Assembly: GCA_016932035.1 (NCBI GenBank)
Contig: JAFGDR010000029.1
Span: 1-36,877 of the forward strand
Source of the DNA: Candidatus Cloacimonadota bacterium
Lineage (GTDB): Bacteria > Cloacimonadota > Cloacimonadia > JGIOTU-2
Direction: 5' to 3'
DNA length: 36,877 nt
A program made the translations under genes and the position numbers. Each line of letters begins with the position of its first letter. The stretch's first letter is position 1. Under the pieces are notes generated by a model. The model ran no database searches, was not told where the DNA came from, and was given only the letters and a program-made list of their open reading frames with translations. Positions 8,613 to 17,107 of this stretch are shown in pieces.

Positions 8613-9064
8613 TGAAAATAATTTTAAAGAAAAATTTAGAAAATCTTGGGTCTGTCGGCGAGATCGTAAAGGTCGCAGACGGCTATGCCCGAAACTTTCT
8701 CTTTCCAAAAGGTTTTGCAATTCCTGCAACCGATAAGAATAAGAAATTGATCGAAAAATTCAAAGAAGAAGAGGAAAAACGTCTTGCCGAAGAACTGAAG
8801 ATGGCAGAAATGGTCATGAAGCAAATCGAAAAGACATCCATCCTTTTCACGCGTCTTTCTGATGAAAACGGACACCTGTATGGCTCGGTAAATGAGCAGG
8901 ATATCGTGAATGAACTCAAAGAAAAAGATTTAATTATTGACAAGCATAACGTCAAAATGGAACAACATATTAAAGAGCTTGGTGATCATGAGGTGACCAT
9001 TGAGCTCAAAGGTGATATCAAAGGAACCTTGAAGATAAAGGTTGAAAAAGAAGAGAAAGAGTAA
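8612..9064 (+). CDS. rplI: 50S ribosomal protein bL9
   Basis: This 150-residue L9 has an N-terminal domain with LENLGSVGEIVKVADGYARNFLFPKGFA, the long connecting helix (about 45-75, rich in Glu/Lys) and a C-terminal rRNA-binding domain ending in IKGTLKIKVEKEEKE. The start overlaps the preceding stop by one base and has AGAGGAGA about six bases upstream. Confidence 0.96.
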   Translation: MKIILKKNLENLGSVGEIVKVADGYARNFLFPKGFAIPATDKNKKLIEKFKEEEEKRLAEELKMAEMVMKQIEKTSILFTRLSDENGHLYGSVNEQDIVNELKEKDLIIDKHNVKMEQHIKELGDHEVTIELKGDIKGTLKIKVEKEEKE

Positions 9065-9067
9065 AAA

Positions 9068-9619
9068 ATGAGAAAAATCATCAGCATTATCAAAGAAGTG
9101 ATCATGTGGCTCGTTATCCTGTGTGCCTTTGCAGCGATAGGTTTTGCAAGTGACGATCCTTATCGCACAAGCATCATCTGGGTAATCGTTGCGATCGTGA
9201 TCTTCGGTGTTGGATTTTTTATTAAAAAGCATACAAAACGCAGAACCGTTACGACAAAAAGCCAGATCATTATAAAAAAGGTCATTGGCATGATTCTCCT
9301 TCTTATTGGCTGCTTGCTCCCTGCACAGGTTTTTGGAAATTTCGGATTTCCCTTCATCACACTGCTTCTTATCTTCGTTTTTGCATTAGTTCTTGTTGCC
9401 CTTGGCGCCATTGCTATTCTCATTATCAATAAATTCGGTGGAATCATTGCTGTTCTTGGCTATCTCTTGCTGCTTGTTACTGCCTTCCTTCCTGCACTTG
9501 CCATGTCCGGATACGACCTTAGTTACGGCGCTCTCAGCACAGTTTACTATCTGGTTCTGTTGCTTGCGATTTTCTCTTGGGTAGGACTTTCCATGGTCTT
9601 TGCCAAGAAAATCGAGTAA
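9068..9619 (+). CDS. Membrane protein of unknown function
   Basis: This 183-residue protein has about six predicted membrane helices: two near the N-terminus, a basic cytoplasmic loop (KKHTKRRTVTTKSQ, about 53-66), then four more. No recognised domain and no charged pair suggesting transport is visible. It sits 3 bases after rplI and directly abuts the DUF721 gene, so it is expressed with the ribosomal and secretion genes. The name is descriptive only. Confidence 0.7.
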   Translation: MRKIISIIKEVIMWLVILCAFAAIGFASDDPYRTSIIWVIVAIVIFGVGFFIKKHTKRRTVTTKSQIIIKKVIGMILLLIGCLLPAQVFGNFGFPFITLLLIFVFALVLVALGAIAILIINKFGGIIAVLGYLLLLVTAFLPALAMSGYDLSYGALSTVYYLVLLLAIFSWVGLSMVFAKKIE

Positions 9620-9931
9620 ATGTCCTCATTTGTAAAAATTAGCTCAGTAATAGAAAACCTTATTCAGAACCTTTCTGATAAAGGATTTTCTCGTGAAATA
9701 AAAATAGCGTTCCTCTGGAGGAGAATTGTCGGAGATATTCTCGATAACAAAACCAGGATCCTGAAATTTGAAAATGGCATTCTGTACATTGTCGTCGAGA
9801 ACAATATCTGGCTTCAGGAACTTGTGCTTAAGAAAACTGAAATCCTTGAACAGCTTAATGGACAACTTGACCCAACCCATCAGATCAAGAACATTATTTT
9901 TTCTCTTTCGGGCAAAAAAATAAACGCATAA
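9620..9931 (+). CDS. DUF721 / DciA-like protein
   Basis: This small protein of 103 residues has the DUF721 pattern: an N-terminal helix pair, FLWRRIVGDIL (about 28-38; usual form W.x.IVG..ia..t), then strands FENGILYIVVENNIWLQELVLKKTEIL matching the family core GtL.v.v.s..w..eL......il. DUF721 includes DciA, which helps load the replicative helicase in bacteria lacking DnaC/DnaI. The ATG follows the previous stop without a gap, so translation is likely coupled. Helicase loading is inferred from the family. Confidence 0.7.
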   Translation: MSSFVKISSVIENLIQNLSDKGFSREIKIAFLWRRIVGDILDNKTRILKFENGILYIVVENNIWLQELVLKKTEILEQLNGQLDPTHQIKNIIFSLSGKKINA

Positions 9932-9941
9932 ATACACCTCT

Positions 9942-10586
9942 ATGAAATATAAGATCGCTGCTTCGATTCTATCATCGGATTTTCTTCATCTTGAGAAAGA
10001 AATCAAAGCCGTTGAATATGCCGGTGCTGACATGCTTCATCTCGATATAATGGATGGCCATTTTGTACCGAACCTGACCTTTGGTCCCGGCATTGTGCAA
10101 CAAGTGCGTTCAATTACCGAACTCCCACTCGATGCACATCTTATGATCACAAACCCTGCAGATTTTATTGATATCTTTATCGATGCTGGAGTCAACTACC
10201 TGTCCTTCCACATTGAAACCGATTCGAACTACATTACCTTATTCAGACGCATCAGACAACGCGGTGTAAAAGCAGGTATTGCGATAAATCCAGAAACTCC
10301 CCTTGACGCTCTTCCCTCTGTACTCAGTGAAATTGATTATGTGCTTATAATGTCCGTTCATCCGGGCTTTGGCGGACAGTCATTCATTGAAGATTCAGTT
10401 GAGAAAGTGAGAAAAGCAAAGCAGATCATCGGAGATCGACAAATCGAGATAGAGATCGACGGTGGTGTAAATTTTGAAACTGCAAAACCGGTAAAGGAAG
10501 CCGGGGTAAACATACTCGTGGCAGGAAGTTTTATCTTTAAGAGCATTAACTACAAAAAAACCATAGCAGGACTTCGCAATGTTTGA
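9942..10586 (+). CDS. rpe: Ribulose-phosphate 3-epimerase
   Basis: Rpe interconverts ribulose 5-phosphate and xylulose 5-phosphate in the pentose phosphate pathway. This TIM barrel of 214 residues keeps the metal and catalytic residues: His33 and Asp35 in MLHLDIMDGHFVPN, His66 in LDAHLMI, and Asp173 in EIDGGVN. The MSVHPGFGGQ phosphate loop and the final ILVAGSFIF strand are present. The end overlaps ffh by 8 bases. Confidence 0.96.
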   Translation: MKYKIAASILSSDFLHLEKEIKAVEYAGADMLHLDIMDGHFVPNLTFGPGIVQQVRSITELPLDAHLMITNPADFIDIFIDAGVNYLSFHIETDSNYITLFRRIRQRGVKAGIAINPETPLDALPSVLSEIDYVLIMSVHPGFGGQSFIEDSVEKVRKAKQIIGDRQIEIEIDGGVNFETAKPVKEAGVNILVAGSFIFKSINYKKTIAGLRNV

Positions 10587-11901
10587 ATCACTGACCGATA
10601 AACTCAACGCCGTTTTCTCAAAACTCAAATCGCGAGGCAAACTATCCGAAAAAGATATCAGGCAAGGGCTTCGCGAAATCAGGCTTGCGCTCCTCGAGGC
10701 AGATGTCAATTATAAGATCGTAAAGGACTTCACAAAAGCTGTCGAGAAAAAAGCTCTTGGAGAACGAGTTCAAAAATCTCTTACACCAGGACAGCAGATC
10801 GTCAAAATCGTCAATGAAGAACTTGTCTCATTGATGACACCTGATACGGAAGAAAAGCCGCTTCCTAAAAATAGGACATCAAAAATGATGATCGTTGGAT
10901 TGCAGGGTTCTGGAAAAACAACTGCCTGCGGCAAACTTGCATTGCATTTTAAAAAGCATGGTTATGAACCATTACTCGTTGCTGCAGATGTGTACAGACC
11001 TGCTGCCATCAAACAACTTCAGACACTCGGGAAATCAATCGATATTCCGGTCTATACAGAAGAAACAGCGAAGGTCACGAGAATTGCAAAAGGAGCTTTG
11101 AAGTTTGCAGAAAGAGAATTTAAGAACCTTGTGATCTTTGATACTGCGGGTCGTTTGCATGTTGATGAGAGAATGATGGTCGAGGTGGAAGAACTTGCAA
11201 AAGCGATCAAACCCGACCAGATACTTTATGTTGCTGATGCAATGACCGGACAGGATGCAGTCAACAGTGCTCGTGAATTCAATGAACGGCTCGACCTTTC
11301 GGGTATTATTCTTACCAAGCTGGATGGCGATGCTCGTGGGGGCGCAGCACTCTCTGTTTTGGCTGTTACCGGAAAACCAATACGCTATGTCAGTGTCGGG
11401 GAAAAACTCAGCGACCTTGAAGCGTTCCACCCAGACAGAATCGCATCGCGTATTCTCGGCATGGGAGATGTACTTTCACTTATCGAAAAAGCAGAGGCGA
11501 CCTTCGAGAAAGAGGAAGCTGAAAAACTCGAGAAAAAACTCCGTAAAAACCTCTTCACTCTCGATGACTTCCTTGATCAACTCAGAAAAATGCAAAGCAT
11601 GGGTCCAATGGATGAAATACTGAAAATGCTTCCGGGCAGCAATTCAAAAATGATGAAGAATATCAAAGTGGATGAATCCGAGATCAAGCATATCGAGGCA
11701 ATTATTCTCTCCATGACACAAAAAGAGCGGGAGCATCCTGATATCATAAACGGCAGCAGACGCCAGCGAATTGCGCAGGGCAGCGGCACTTCGTTGCAGC
11801 GTGTGAACCAGCTCCTTAAACAGTTCGATCAAATGAAAAAAATGATGAAACGATTTAACAAAGGTAATTTCAATATGGGAAAAAAGATGTTCCCGATGTA
11901 A
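10579..11901 (+). CDS. ffh: Signal recognition particle protein (SRP54 homologue)
   Basis: Ffh binds signal sequences and 4.5S RNA and delivers ribosomes to FtsY. The 440 residues are N domain (1-90), G domain with P-loop GLQGSGKTT (107-115), DTAGRLHVD, TKLDGDARGG and GEKLSDLEAF, then a methionine-rich M domain (about 325-440). The M domain holds the RRQRIAQGSGTS RNA-binding motif and a KKMMKRFNKGNFNMGKKMF tail. It overlaps rpe by 8 bases, suggesting coupling. Confidence 0.97.
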   Translation: MFESLTDKLNAVFSKLKSRGKLSEKDIRQGLREIRLALLEADVNYKIVKDFTKAVEKKALGERVQKSLTPGQQIVKIVNEELVSLMTPDTEEKPLPKNRTSKMMIVGLQGSGKTTACGKLALHFKKHGYEPLLVAADVYRPAAIKQLQTLGKSIDIPVYTEETAKVTRIAKGALKFAEREFKNLVIFDTAGRLHVDERMMVEVEELAKAIKPDQILYVADAMTGQDAVNSAREFNERLDLSGIILTKLDGDARGGAALSVLAVTGKPIRYVSVGEKLSDLEAFHPDRIASRILGMGDVLSLIEKAEATFEKEEAEKLEKKLRKNLFTLDDFLDQLRKMQSMGPMDEILKMLPGSNSKMMKNIKVDESEIKHIEAIILSMTQKEREHPDIINGSRRQRIAQGSGTSLQRVNQLLKQFDQMKKMMKRFNKGNFNMGKKMFPM

Positions 11902-11912
11902 GTAAGGATGAC

Positions 11913-12401
11913 ATGAAAATTAAGATCTATGTAACCGGCGGAACCTTTGATAAGGAATACAATGAACTCACAGGTGAGCTTTTCTTCCAGGACACGCATA
12001 TCCAGGAAATGCTCCTCCTCGGACGATGCAAACTCGATCTTAAGATCAGAACGCTCATGCTCGAGGACAGCCTGAGTATGACGAATTCGGACAGGAAGAT
12101 CATCTTGGAGCACTGTCTCGATTCTGAGGAAGATAAAATTGTCATCACCCACGGCACGGATATGATGGTTGCCACCGCAAAAGTCCTCGGCGAGGCTATT
12201 AAAGACAAAACAGTTGTGCTTACCGGTGCAATGATCCCTTATAGGTTCGGCAGCTCGGACGGGCTCTTCAACCTGGGCAGCGCACTTGCGTTTGTTCAAA
12301 CCCTGCCGCATGGGGTGTACGTCTCTATGAACGGGAAATATTTTGAGTGGGATAAAGTGGTGAAAAATAAAAAGACGGGAATCTTCGAAGATATCGATTA
12401 A
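11913..12401 (+). CDS. Half-length asparaginase-like protein
   Basis: This 162-residue protein corresponds only to the N-terminal catalytic domain of L-asparaginase (full enzymes are about 320-350 residues). It keeps TGGTFD (Thr11), the THGTDMM motif (Thr82, Asp83), LTGAM and a VYVSMNGKYF...DKVVKNKKTGIFE segment where the family's active-site Lys lies. The C-terminal domain, which completes the active site of the neighbouring subunit in full enzymes, is missing. The gene does not look broken: it has AAGGA before the ATG, and its TAA overlaps the next ATG by one base. Stand-alone asparaginase-domain proteins of this size exist. The activity is unproven. Confidence 0.8.
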   Translation: MKIKIYVTGGTFDKEYNELTGELFFQDTHIQEMLLLGRCKLDLKIRTLMLEDSLSMTNSDRKIILEHCLDSEEDKIVITHGTDMMVATAKVLGEAIKDKTVVLTGAMIPYRFGSSDGLFNLGSALAFVQTLPHGVYVSMNGKYFEWDKVVKNKKTGIFEDID

Positions 12402-12823
12402 TGAAGATAATATTTAAGATTTTCATTTCAATCCTTTTACTTTCAGTATTTTCAATTGCGGGTTGTTATCAGGATGTTCCTGTAAAAAATGGTATTCAGG
12501 AACTCTCCGCAGAACCGGCACATGCACTTATCGAAAAGAATGCAGCCAATCAGGATTTTATGATCATTGATGTACGCTCAGAAAATGAGTTCGAGAGGGA
12601 AAATATCCCGGGTGCTTTAAATCTGCTTTATACAGATAAGGATTTTACAGATAAAATGCTTCATTATGGCAAAGATAAAATATACATATTCTATTGCCTT
12701 TCCGGTGGTCGTAGCAGATCAGCGATACAAAAACTAATCCCACTTGGATTTACACATGTATATAACTTGGAGGGTGGAATTGAAGATTGGAAGGATGCAG
12801 GTTACGAGGTTGTTTCGGAATAA
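12401..12823 (+). CDS. Rhodanese-domain lipoprotein
   Basis: This 140-residue protein has a lipoprotein signal (hydrophobic 1-18, lipobox SIAGC, Cys22) and one rhodanese domain: MIIDVRSENEFERENIPGALNL, then the active-site loop CLSGGRSRSA with Cys99, and GFTHVYNLEGGIEDWKDAGY. Single-domain rhodaneses carry sulfane sulfur on the active Cys; here the site would face the periplasm. It overlaps the asparaginase-like gene by one base and is the last gene of the + strand run. Its substrate is unknown. Confidence 0.88.
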   Translation: MKIIFKIFISILLLSVFSIAGCYQDVPVKNGIQELSAEPAHALIEKNAANQDFMIIDVRSENEFERENIPGALNLLYTDKDFTDKMLHYGKDKIYIFYCLSGGRSRSAIQKLIPLGFTHVYNLEGGIEDWKDAGYEVVSE

Positions 12824-13061
12824 ATTGCAATTATTACTATAAACAAGTATTATTTCCAAATTGTGCTCAGGAACGATTAAACTTCAGACACGTTTTCCTA
12901 AAATTGGGCTTAATTTTAAGCTCCTGCTATTGCGATATCTATAGTTGGGAAACTTTACACTTACAGAAAGTAAAGTCTGCACTGTTAAATGCTTTCTCCG
13001 TGCTCTCTGTGTTCTCTGTGGTAGGATTTGCTCTTACGAATGACCTGTAACGACTCATCTC
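12824..13061. other. Convergent intergenic region with perfect palindrome and 9-base tandem repeat
   Basis: These 238 bases separate two converging gene runs and hold no convincing gene. At 12908-12921 is the palindrome GCTTAA-TT-TTAAGC, without a T-run, so it is a poor terminator. At 12996-13022 are three 9-base units, CTCCGTGCT, CTCTGTGTT and CTCTGTGGT. Confidence 0.6.
12996..13022. repeat. Tandem 9-base repeat, consensus CTCTGTGNT, three units
   Basis: Three adjacent nonamers (CTCCGTGCT, CTCTGTGTT, CTCTGTGGT) differ at one to three positions from each other. They lie between convergent genes, outside any supported coding frame. Confidence 0.75.
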
Positions 13062-13952
13062 TTACAACAACTTCTGCCGCTTGATCAAATACGCGAACAG
13101 CACTTTGTCATACGAAGTGGAAGTCGTAACAGGTACGTAATCAATATAAGAAGTGTGGCACTTAGAGGAATAATATGCCTTCATCTCCTTGATCTTTTTC
13201 TGGTAGGTCTTCTTGATCTCCCATGGCTGCGTGATGATCTCTTCTCCCGTTTCCATATCAACGAAACGCGTTTTCTTATTATAAGAAAAGTCTATTTCCT
13301 CCTGATCGAGAATATGAAATAAAACGACTTCGTGCTTTTCATGCCGGAAATGCTGCAAACCGAGTATCACTTTTTCAGGATCATCCAGAAGGTCGGTGAT
13401 GAGGATTATCAATCCCCTCTTCTTGATCCTATCTGCAAGATTATGTAAAATTTCCGGTGTGTTTGTCGTGGATCGCGGTTCTGTTTTTTCAAGTTCTTTA
13501 AAAATAGTATTAAGATGCACGGATGTCGATCGTGGTGGAATGTATGAATGGATCGTATCGGAAAACGTTAAAAGTCCTACCCCGTCTTTCTGGCGGATCA
13601 TCAAATATGTAAGAGCAGATGCAAGAGTCTTTCCGTATTCCAGCTTTGATATTTTCTGTGAACTGAATTTCATCGAGTTGCTGCAATCGAGCAGAATGTA
13701 TGCTTTGAGGTTCGTCTCTTCTTCAAATTTTTTAATGTAATATCTGTCCGTTTTCCCGAACACTTTCCAGTCGATGTGCTTGATGGAATCACCGGGCAGG
13801 TATTCTCTGTGCTCCAGGAACTCTACACTAAATCCATGATAGGGCGACTTGTGCAGTCCGGTAATGAATCCTTCCACGATCAGGCGTGCCCGAAGCTCAA
13901 ACCTGTCGAGTTTTGCTGCTATCTCCGGCGCAAGGTAGTCTTTCGGATTCAC
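13062..13952 (-). CDS. DUF58 family protein with von Willebrand A fold
   Basis: This 296-residue cytoplasmic protein has the DUF58 signature REYLPGDSIKHIDWKVFGKT (residues 49-68) leading into a vWA-like domain with MIDAS-like residues Asp89, Ser91 and Ser93 (DCSNSM). DUF58 proteins accompany MoxR AAA ATPases and Bat proteins in operons thought to act in assembly or stress tolerance. The start is GTG at 13952 and overlaps the upstream BatA-like stop by 4 bases (GTGA). No MoxR gene is present in the window, which is unusual for this cluster. Confidence 0.9.
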   Translation of the reverse strand: MNPKDYLAPEIAAKLDRFELRARLIVEGFITGLHKSPYHGFSVEFLEHREYLPGDSIKHIDWKVFGKTDRYYIKKFEEETNLKAYILLDCSNSMKFSSQKISKLEYGKTLASALTYLMIRQKDGVGLLTFSDTIHSYIPPRSTSVHLNTIFKELEKTEPRSTTNTPEILHNLADRIKKRGLIILITDLLDDPEKVILGLQHFRHEKHEVVLFHILDQEEIDFSYNKKTRFVDMETGEEIITQPWEIKKTYQKKIKEMKAYYSSKCHTSYIDYVPVTTSTSYDKVLFAYLIKRQKLL

Positions 13953-15952
13953 TTGTTAAGAAACCCTTTTCCTGAATACGCGAGTGCCATCTCGATAACA
14001 AGAAGCACAAGAACGATCCATAGTAGTTGCTTCCAGAATTCATAACCGTAACGAGATGTTAAGATGTTTTCTTTCCAGTCTTCTTCCGTGAGGAAATGTA
14101 AATTCTTCAAGTCATTCTTCATCTGCTCTTTCTTCACAGAACTGAGTAAGGAAAGATCGCTTTCTTCACGAGTTGCATTATAGGATAGAACTTTCACAAG
14201 CCCGTAATCATCGTATATAAAATAATGTCCCTGCTGGTCTGTCTGCATGAAAGCCCTTTCACTTCCGCTAAAGGTCAAGGGTATCCTTTCACCATCCGGC
14301 ATCTGGCAGAGAAAATCCCCCTCAAGATCGAGCTCTGCTGGCGTGCTTCCAACCGTATACTGAGTAATCTCTGAAGCCGGGTCTCCCAGGTAGTATCCAA
14401 TATTATAAAACAGCACAGGAAATACGGTCTGGTAGATAATATTGCTCCAATCGCTCGTGAAATCTATTGACGAAAGAAGCAGGTTATCCCTGATTATTAG
14501 AATAGGATTTCCATTGTCGGTTGAGATAAGGGGAACAAAATTTGGTGCTTTCACCTGCCACGACTTATTTATATCGACAGATTGAAAATGATCCTTGTTG
14601 ATCACTGCGCAGATCGGGTGTGCGTTATTAACAAAACCGATGACCGAATGTTCCTCTTCAAGCTCTAGGTAATGAACATCCTTCCTGATAAGCCACTCTT
14701 TCATGTCTTTGTACTCATGCATGTTTCCATGAGGTAGCAAAAAAAGAGTTTTACCATTTTGCAGAATCTTATCAGCATAAAAATTCATCTTATCATCAAA
14801 GTCGTTGGATGCATACACAATGAAAAGTTCATTGTTATCGATGAACTGTTCGCTCATTTCCTGTGATGCAACATGCTCCCATTGCTGCTGGGTGATGACA
14901 TCTAAAACAAACGAAAGGGCTTTCGGTATCTCCTTGGAAGAGATGACGCATATTTTTGGATTGCTCTGCACAGGAAAATTGAAGTAGAATACATTATCAT
15001 CGGGAAGCATCTCATCTTTTACGTTCACTTCTCCAAAATAAAAACGTTCTCCTTGCTCGGGTACCTCGAAAGTGAGTTCCTTTGGTTGGTAAGGATTAAG
15101 ATCAACAGCAGTTTCCGCACGTGTGGTATTATTCAAAACGAGTGAGACGATGACATCCGAAGCTGGAGTTGGAGAATTGTTCTTAATCGATGCTTTTATG
15201 ACCGGATTGTTGGTTTCGCTTAAAATCCCCGGAACATAGCGCGCACTCACCGAGCTAATATTCTGTTTTATACTGTCTGAAACTGCAGGGATCACGAAAA
15301 GTTCCTCGACGAGTTCAATGTCCTGGATATCCTGCCACGGATATTCCTGCTCATCGGTGATAATGTATATTTCCCTGTTGATCATATCTGTTTGGGCTAT
15401 ACTCGGCGTAATGTCTGTCACTACTTTTGACAGGGAAGTCGTATTATCTGAAATCACAAGTTTGGCAAGCTCAACTTCAGCTTCGTTTGGAGATGAAAAG
15501 AAGCTGTGAGATGAATTATATGAAGGACTGAGAGTTAAGAGCATCACCCGGTCATTATCATTCAACACGGTGAGAATATCCTGTGCTTTCTGCTTGGCAA
15601 TATCAAATACTGATTCATCTTTTTCCAGATAATTCATACTATAGCTATTATCAACTATTAGTGCTATCGCAGTTGGTGCATGTGATGTGCTCTTCTGGGG
15701 AAGCAGGGCTTGAATGACCGGCCGTGCCAGTGCAAGTATGAAAAAGATGATTATAAGTATTCGGGTGATCAGAAGGAGGAGTTCTCGCAATCGAAGCAAT
15801 CGTGATTTCTTTTTCTGAACCTCTTTCAGGAATCGTAATGAACTGAAATAGACAATCTTCGGTTTGTACTTGATGAAGAGATGGATCAGGATTGGGATAA
15901 GCGCTGCAACCAGCCCGATGAGAAAAAGGGAGTTCAGAAAAGATAAATTCAT
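13949..15952 (-). CDS. BatA-like membrane protein with vWA domain
   Basis: This 667-residue protein begins with the BatA N-terminal domain: a first membrane helix (about 8-28), the FSSLRFLKEVQKKKSRLLRLRELLLLITR segment, and a second helix (about 58-80). A vWA domain with MIDAS-like Asp101, Ser103 and Ser105 (DNSYSM) follows. The long middle is beta-rich and periplasmic, and a last helix near 642-662 returns to the membrane. This N-BatA / vWA / long extracytoplasmic / TM layout is common in Bacteroidota-like genomes beside DUF58. It overlaps the DUF58 gene by 4 bases. Its exact role is not established. Confidence 0.85.
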   Translation of the reverse strand: MNLSFLNSLFLIGLVAALIPILIHLFIKYKPKIVYFSSLRFLKEVQKKKSRLLRLRELLLLITRILIIIFFILALARPVIQALLPQKSTSHAPTAIALIVDNSYSMNYLEKDESVFDIAKQKAQDILTVLNDNDRVMLLTLSPSYNSSHSFFSSPNEAEVELAKLVISDNTTSLSKVVTDITPSIAQTDMINREIYIITDEQEYPWQDIQDIELVEELFVIPAVSDSIKQNISSVSARYVPGILSETNNPVIKASIKNNSPTPASDVIVSLVLNNTTRAETAVDLNPYQPKELTFEVPEQGERFYFGEVNVKDEMLPDDNVFYFNFPVQSNPKICVISSKEIPKALSFVLDVITQQQWEHVASQEMSEQFIDNNELFIVYASNDFDDKMNFYADKILQNGKTLFLLPHGNMHEYKDMKEWLIRKDVHYLELEEEHSVIGFVNNAHPICAVINKDHFQSVDINKSWQVKAPNFVPLISTDNGNPILIIRDNLLLSSIDFTSDWSNIIYQTVFPVLFYNIGYYLGDPASEITQYTVGSTPAELDLEGDFLCQMPDGERIPLTFSGSERAFMQTDQQGHYFIYDDYGLVKVLSYNATREESDLSLLSSVKKEQMKNDLKNLHFLTEEDWKENILTSRYGYEFWKQLLWIVLVLLVIEMALAYSGKGFLNK

Positions 15953-15976
15953 AATACCTGTTATAAGAAATGTTTA

Positions 15977-17107
15977 TTAAGAAAGCTTCTTGTCGTATAC
16001 GCGGTAGGTTTTATACACCTTGCCGCCCATGCGTTCTATGGGACGGCACATCCGGAGGTTGTCTTCAAGAATCCATGACAACTCACCTCGGGGCATTCCT
16101 TTACGCACACTTTCTTTAATGGTTTCATAATACAGCACTGTGTCGATGCCGATATTTTTATAATTTTTCACAATCCCAAGTGTAACAACCCGCACCTGGT
16201 TGATATTCTTCATTGAAAGAAGAAGCTTGAGCCATCCAAATGGCAGAAGCCGTCCATTCCTTAGTTTGATAAGTGCCTGATTTACATCCGGAAGCGTCAG
16301 TGAAAAGGCGATCGGTTTTTCGTCAATATACACAATGTATGCAAGATCAAAATCGATAATATCTTTTAATTCTTTGGCGAGATATTTCATCTCATCCCGG
16401 GTCATTGGTACAAAACCCCAATTATACTGCCAGGCATTATTATATATCTCAAAAACCGTCTCGACGTCTTCCAGGAAATGCTTCTTGCGGAGTTTTTTTA
16501 TCGTGAATTTCCTGCGTTCTTTTATCCGGTTGATAGCACTATCAAGCCGTTCCGGCATTCCATCAATATTAATAAAATACGCAAAAAGATCTTTTGCTTT
16601 TTGGAACCCGAATTTTTTGATAAAACTTTCATAATACTGGGGATTGTACGTCATCATCACAACGGGCGGAACATTGAATCCATCTACGAGGAGACCGCAT
16701 TCGTCGTTCGTCGAGTAGTTCATCGGTCCGCGTATGGTATCCATACCTCGCTCTTTCAGCCAACCAGATGCAGCGTGGAAGAGAGCTTCAGCAGCTTCAT
16801 AATCCGGCATGCACTCGAAAAATCCGAAAAAGCCGACCTTATCTTTATGGAAATTATTGTGTGTATGATTAATATGCGCTGCGATCCTTCCAACTGGTCT
16901 GTCATCACGATATGCAATATAGAACTCGACTTCTGCATTTTTGAAATATGCACCTTTCTCAGGATCAAAGCGCTCTTTTTCCATGCTGATCAAAGGAGGT
17001 ACCCAGTTTTTGTCGTTCTTATACACACTCCAAGGAATCTTGATAAATGTCTTAAGGTCCTTCTTTGATGATATGTTCTTGATTGTTATTCTTGTTGTTT
17101 CTGTCAT
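15977..17107 (-). CDS. GNAT-fold N-acetyltransferase-like protein
   Basis: This 376-residue protein reads as a GNAT-related protein: VEFYIAYRDDRPVGRIAAHINHTHN (about 60-84) matches the central strands, and a second half repeats an acetyltransferase-like pattern (DFDLAYIVYIDEKPIAFSLTLPDVN and VVTLGIVKNYKNIGID). WVPPLISMEKERFDPEKGAYF near the N-terminus is characteristic of this uncharacterised family. The start ATG directly abuts the stop of the PlsY-like gene, with no base between them, suggesting co-expression and perhaps a joint lipid or envelope job. The substrate is unknown. Confidence 0.7.
   Translation of the reverse strand: MTETTRITIKNISSKKDLKTFIKIPWSVYKNDKNWVPPLISMEKERFDPEKGAYFKNAEVEFYIAYRDDRPVGRIAAHINHTHNNFHKDKVGFFGFFECMPDYEAAEALFHAASGWLKERGMDTIRGPMNYSTNDECGLLVDGFNVPPVVMMTYNPQYYESFIKKFGFQKAKDLFAYFINIDGMPERLDSAINRIKERRKFTIKKLRKKHFLEDVETVFEIYNNAWQYNWGFVPMTRDEMKYLAKELKDIIDFDLAYIVYIDEKPIAFSLTLPDVNQALIKLRNGRLLPFGWLKLLLSMKNINQVRVVTLGIVKNYKNIGIDTVLYYETIKESVRKGMPRGELSWILEDNLRMCRPIERMGGKVYKTYRVYDKKLS

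Noticed and set aside
12908-12921. Terminator at the perfect GCTTAA/TTAAGC palindrome
   Set aside because: It has an AT-rich stem with a two-base loop and no T-run on either strand.
12787-13050. 87-codon open frame after the rhodanese gene
   Set aside because: It begins inside the rhodanese gene in another frame, has no ribosome-binding site, and runs through the palindrome and the 9-base repeat.
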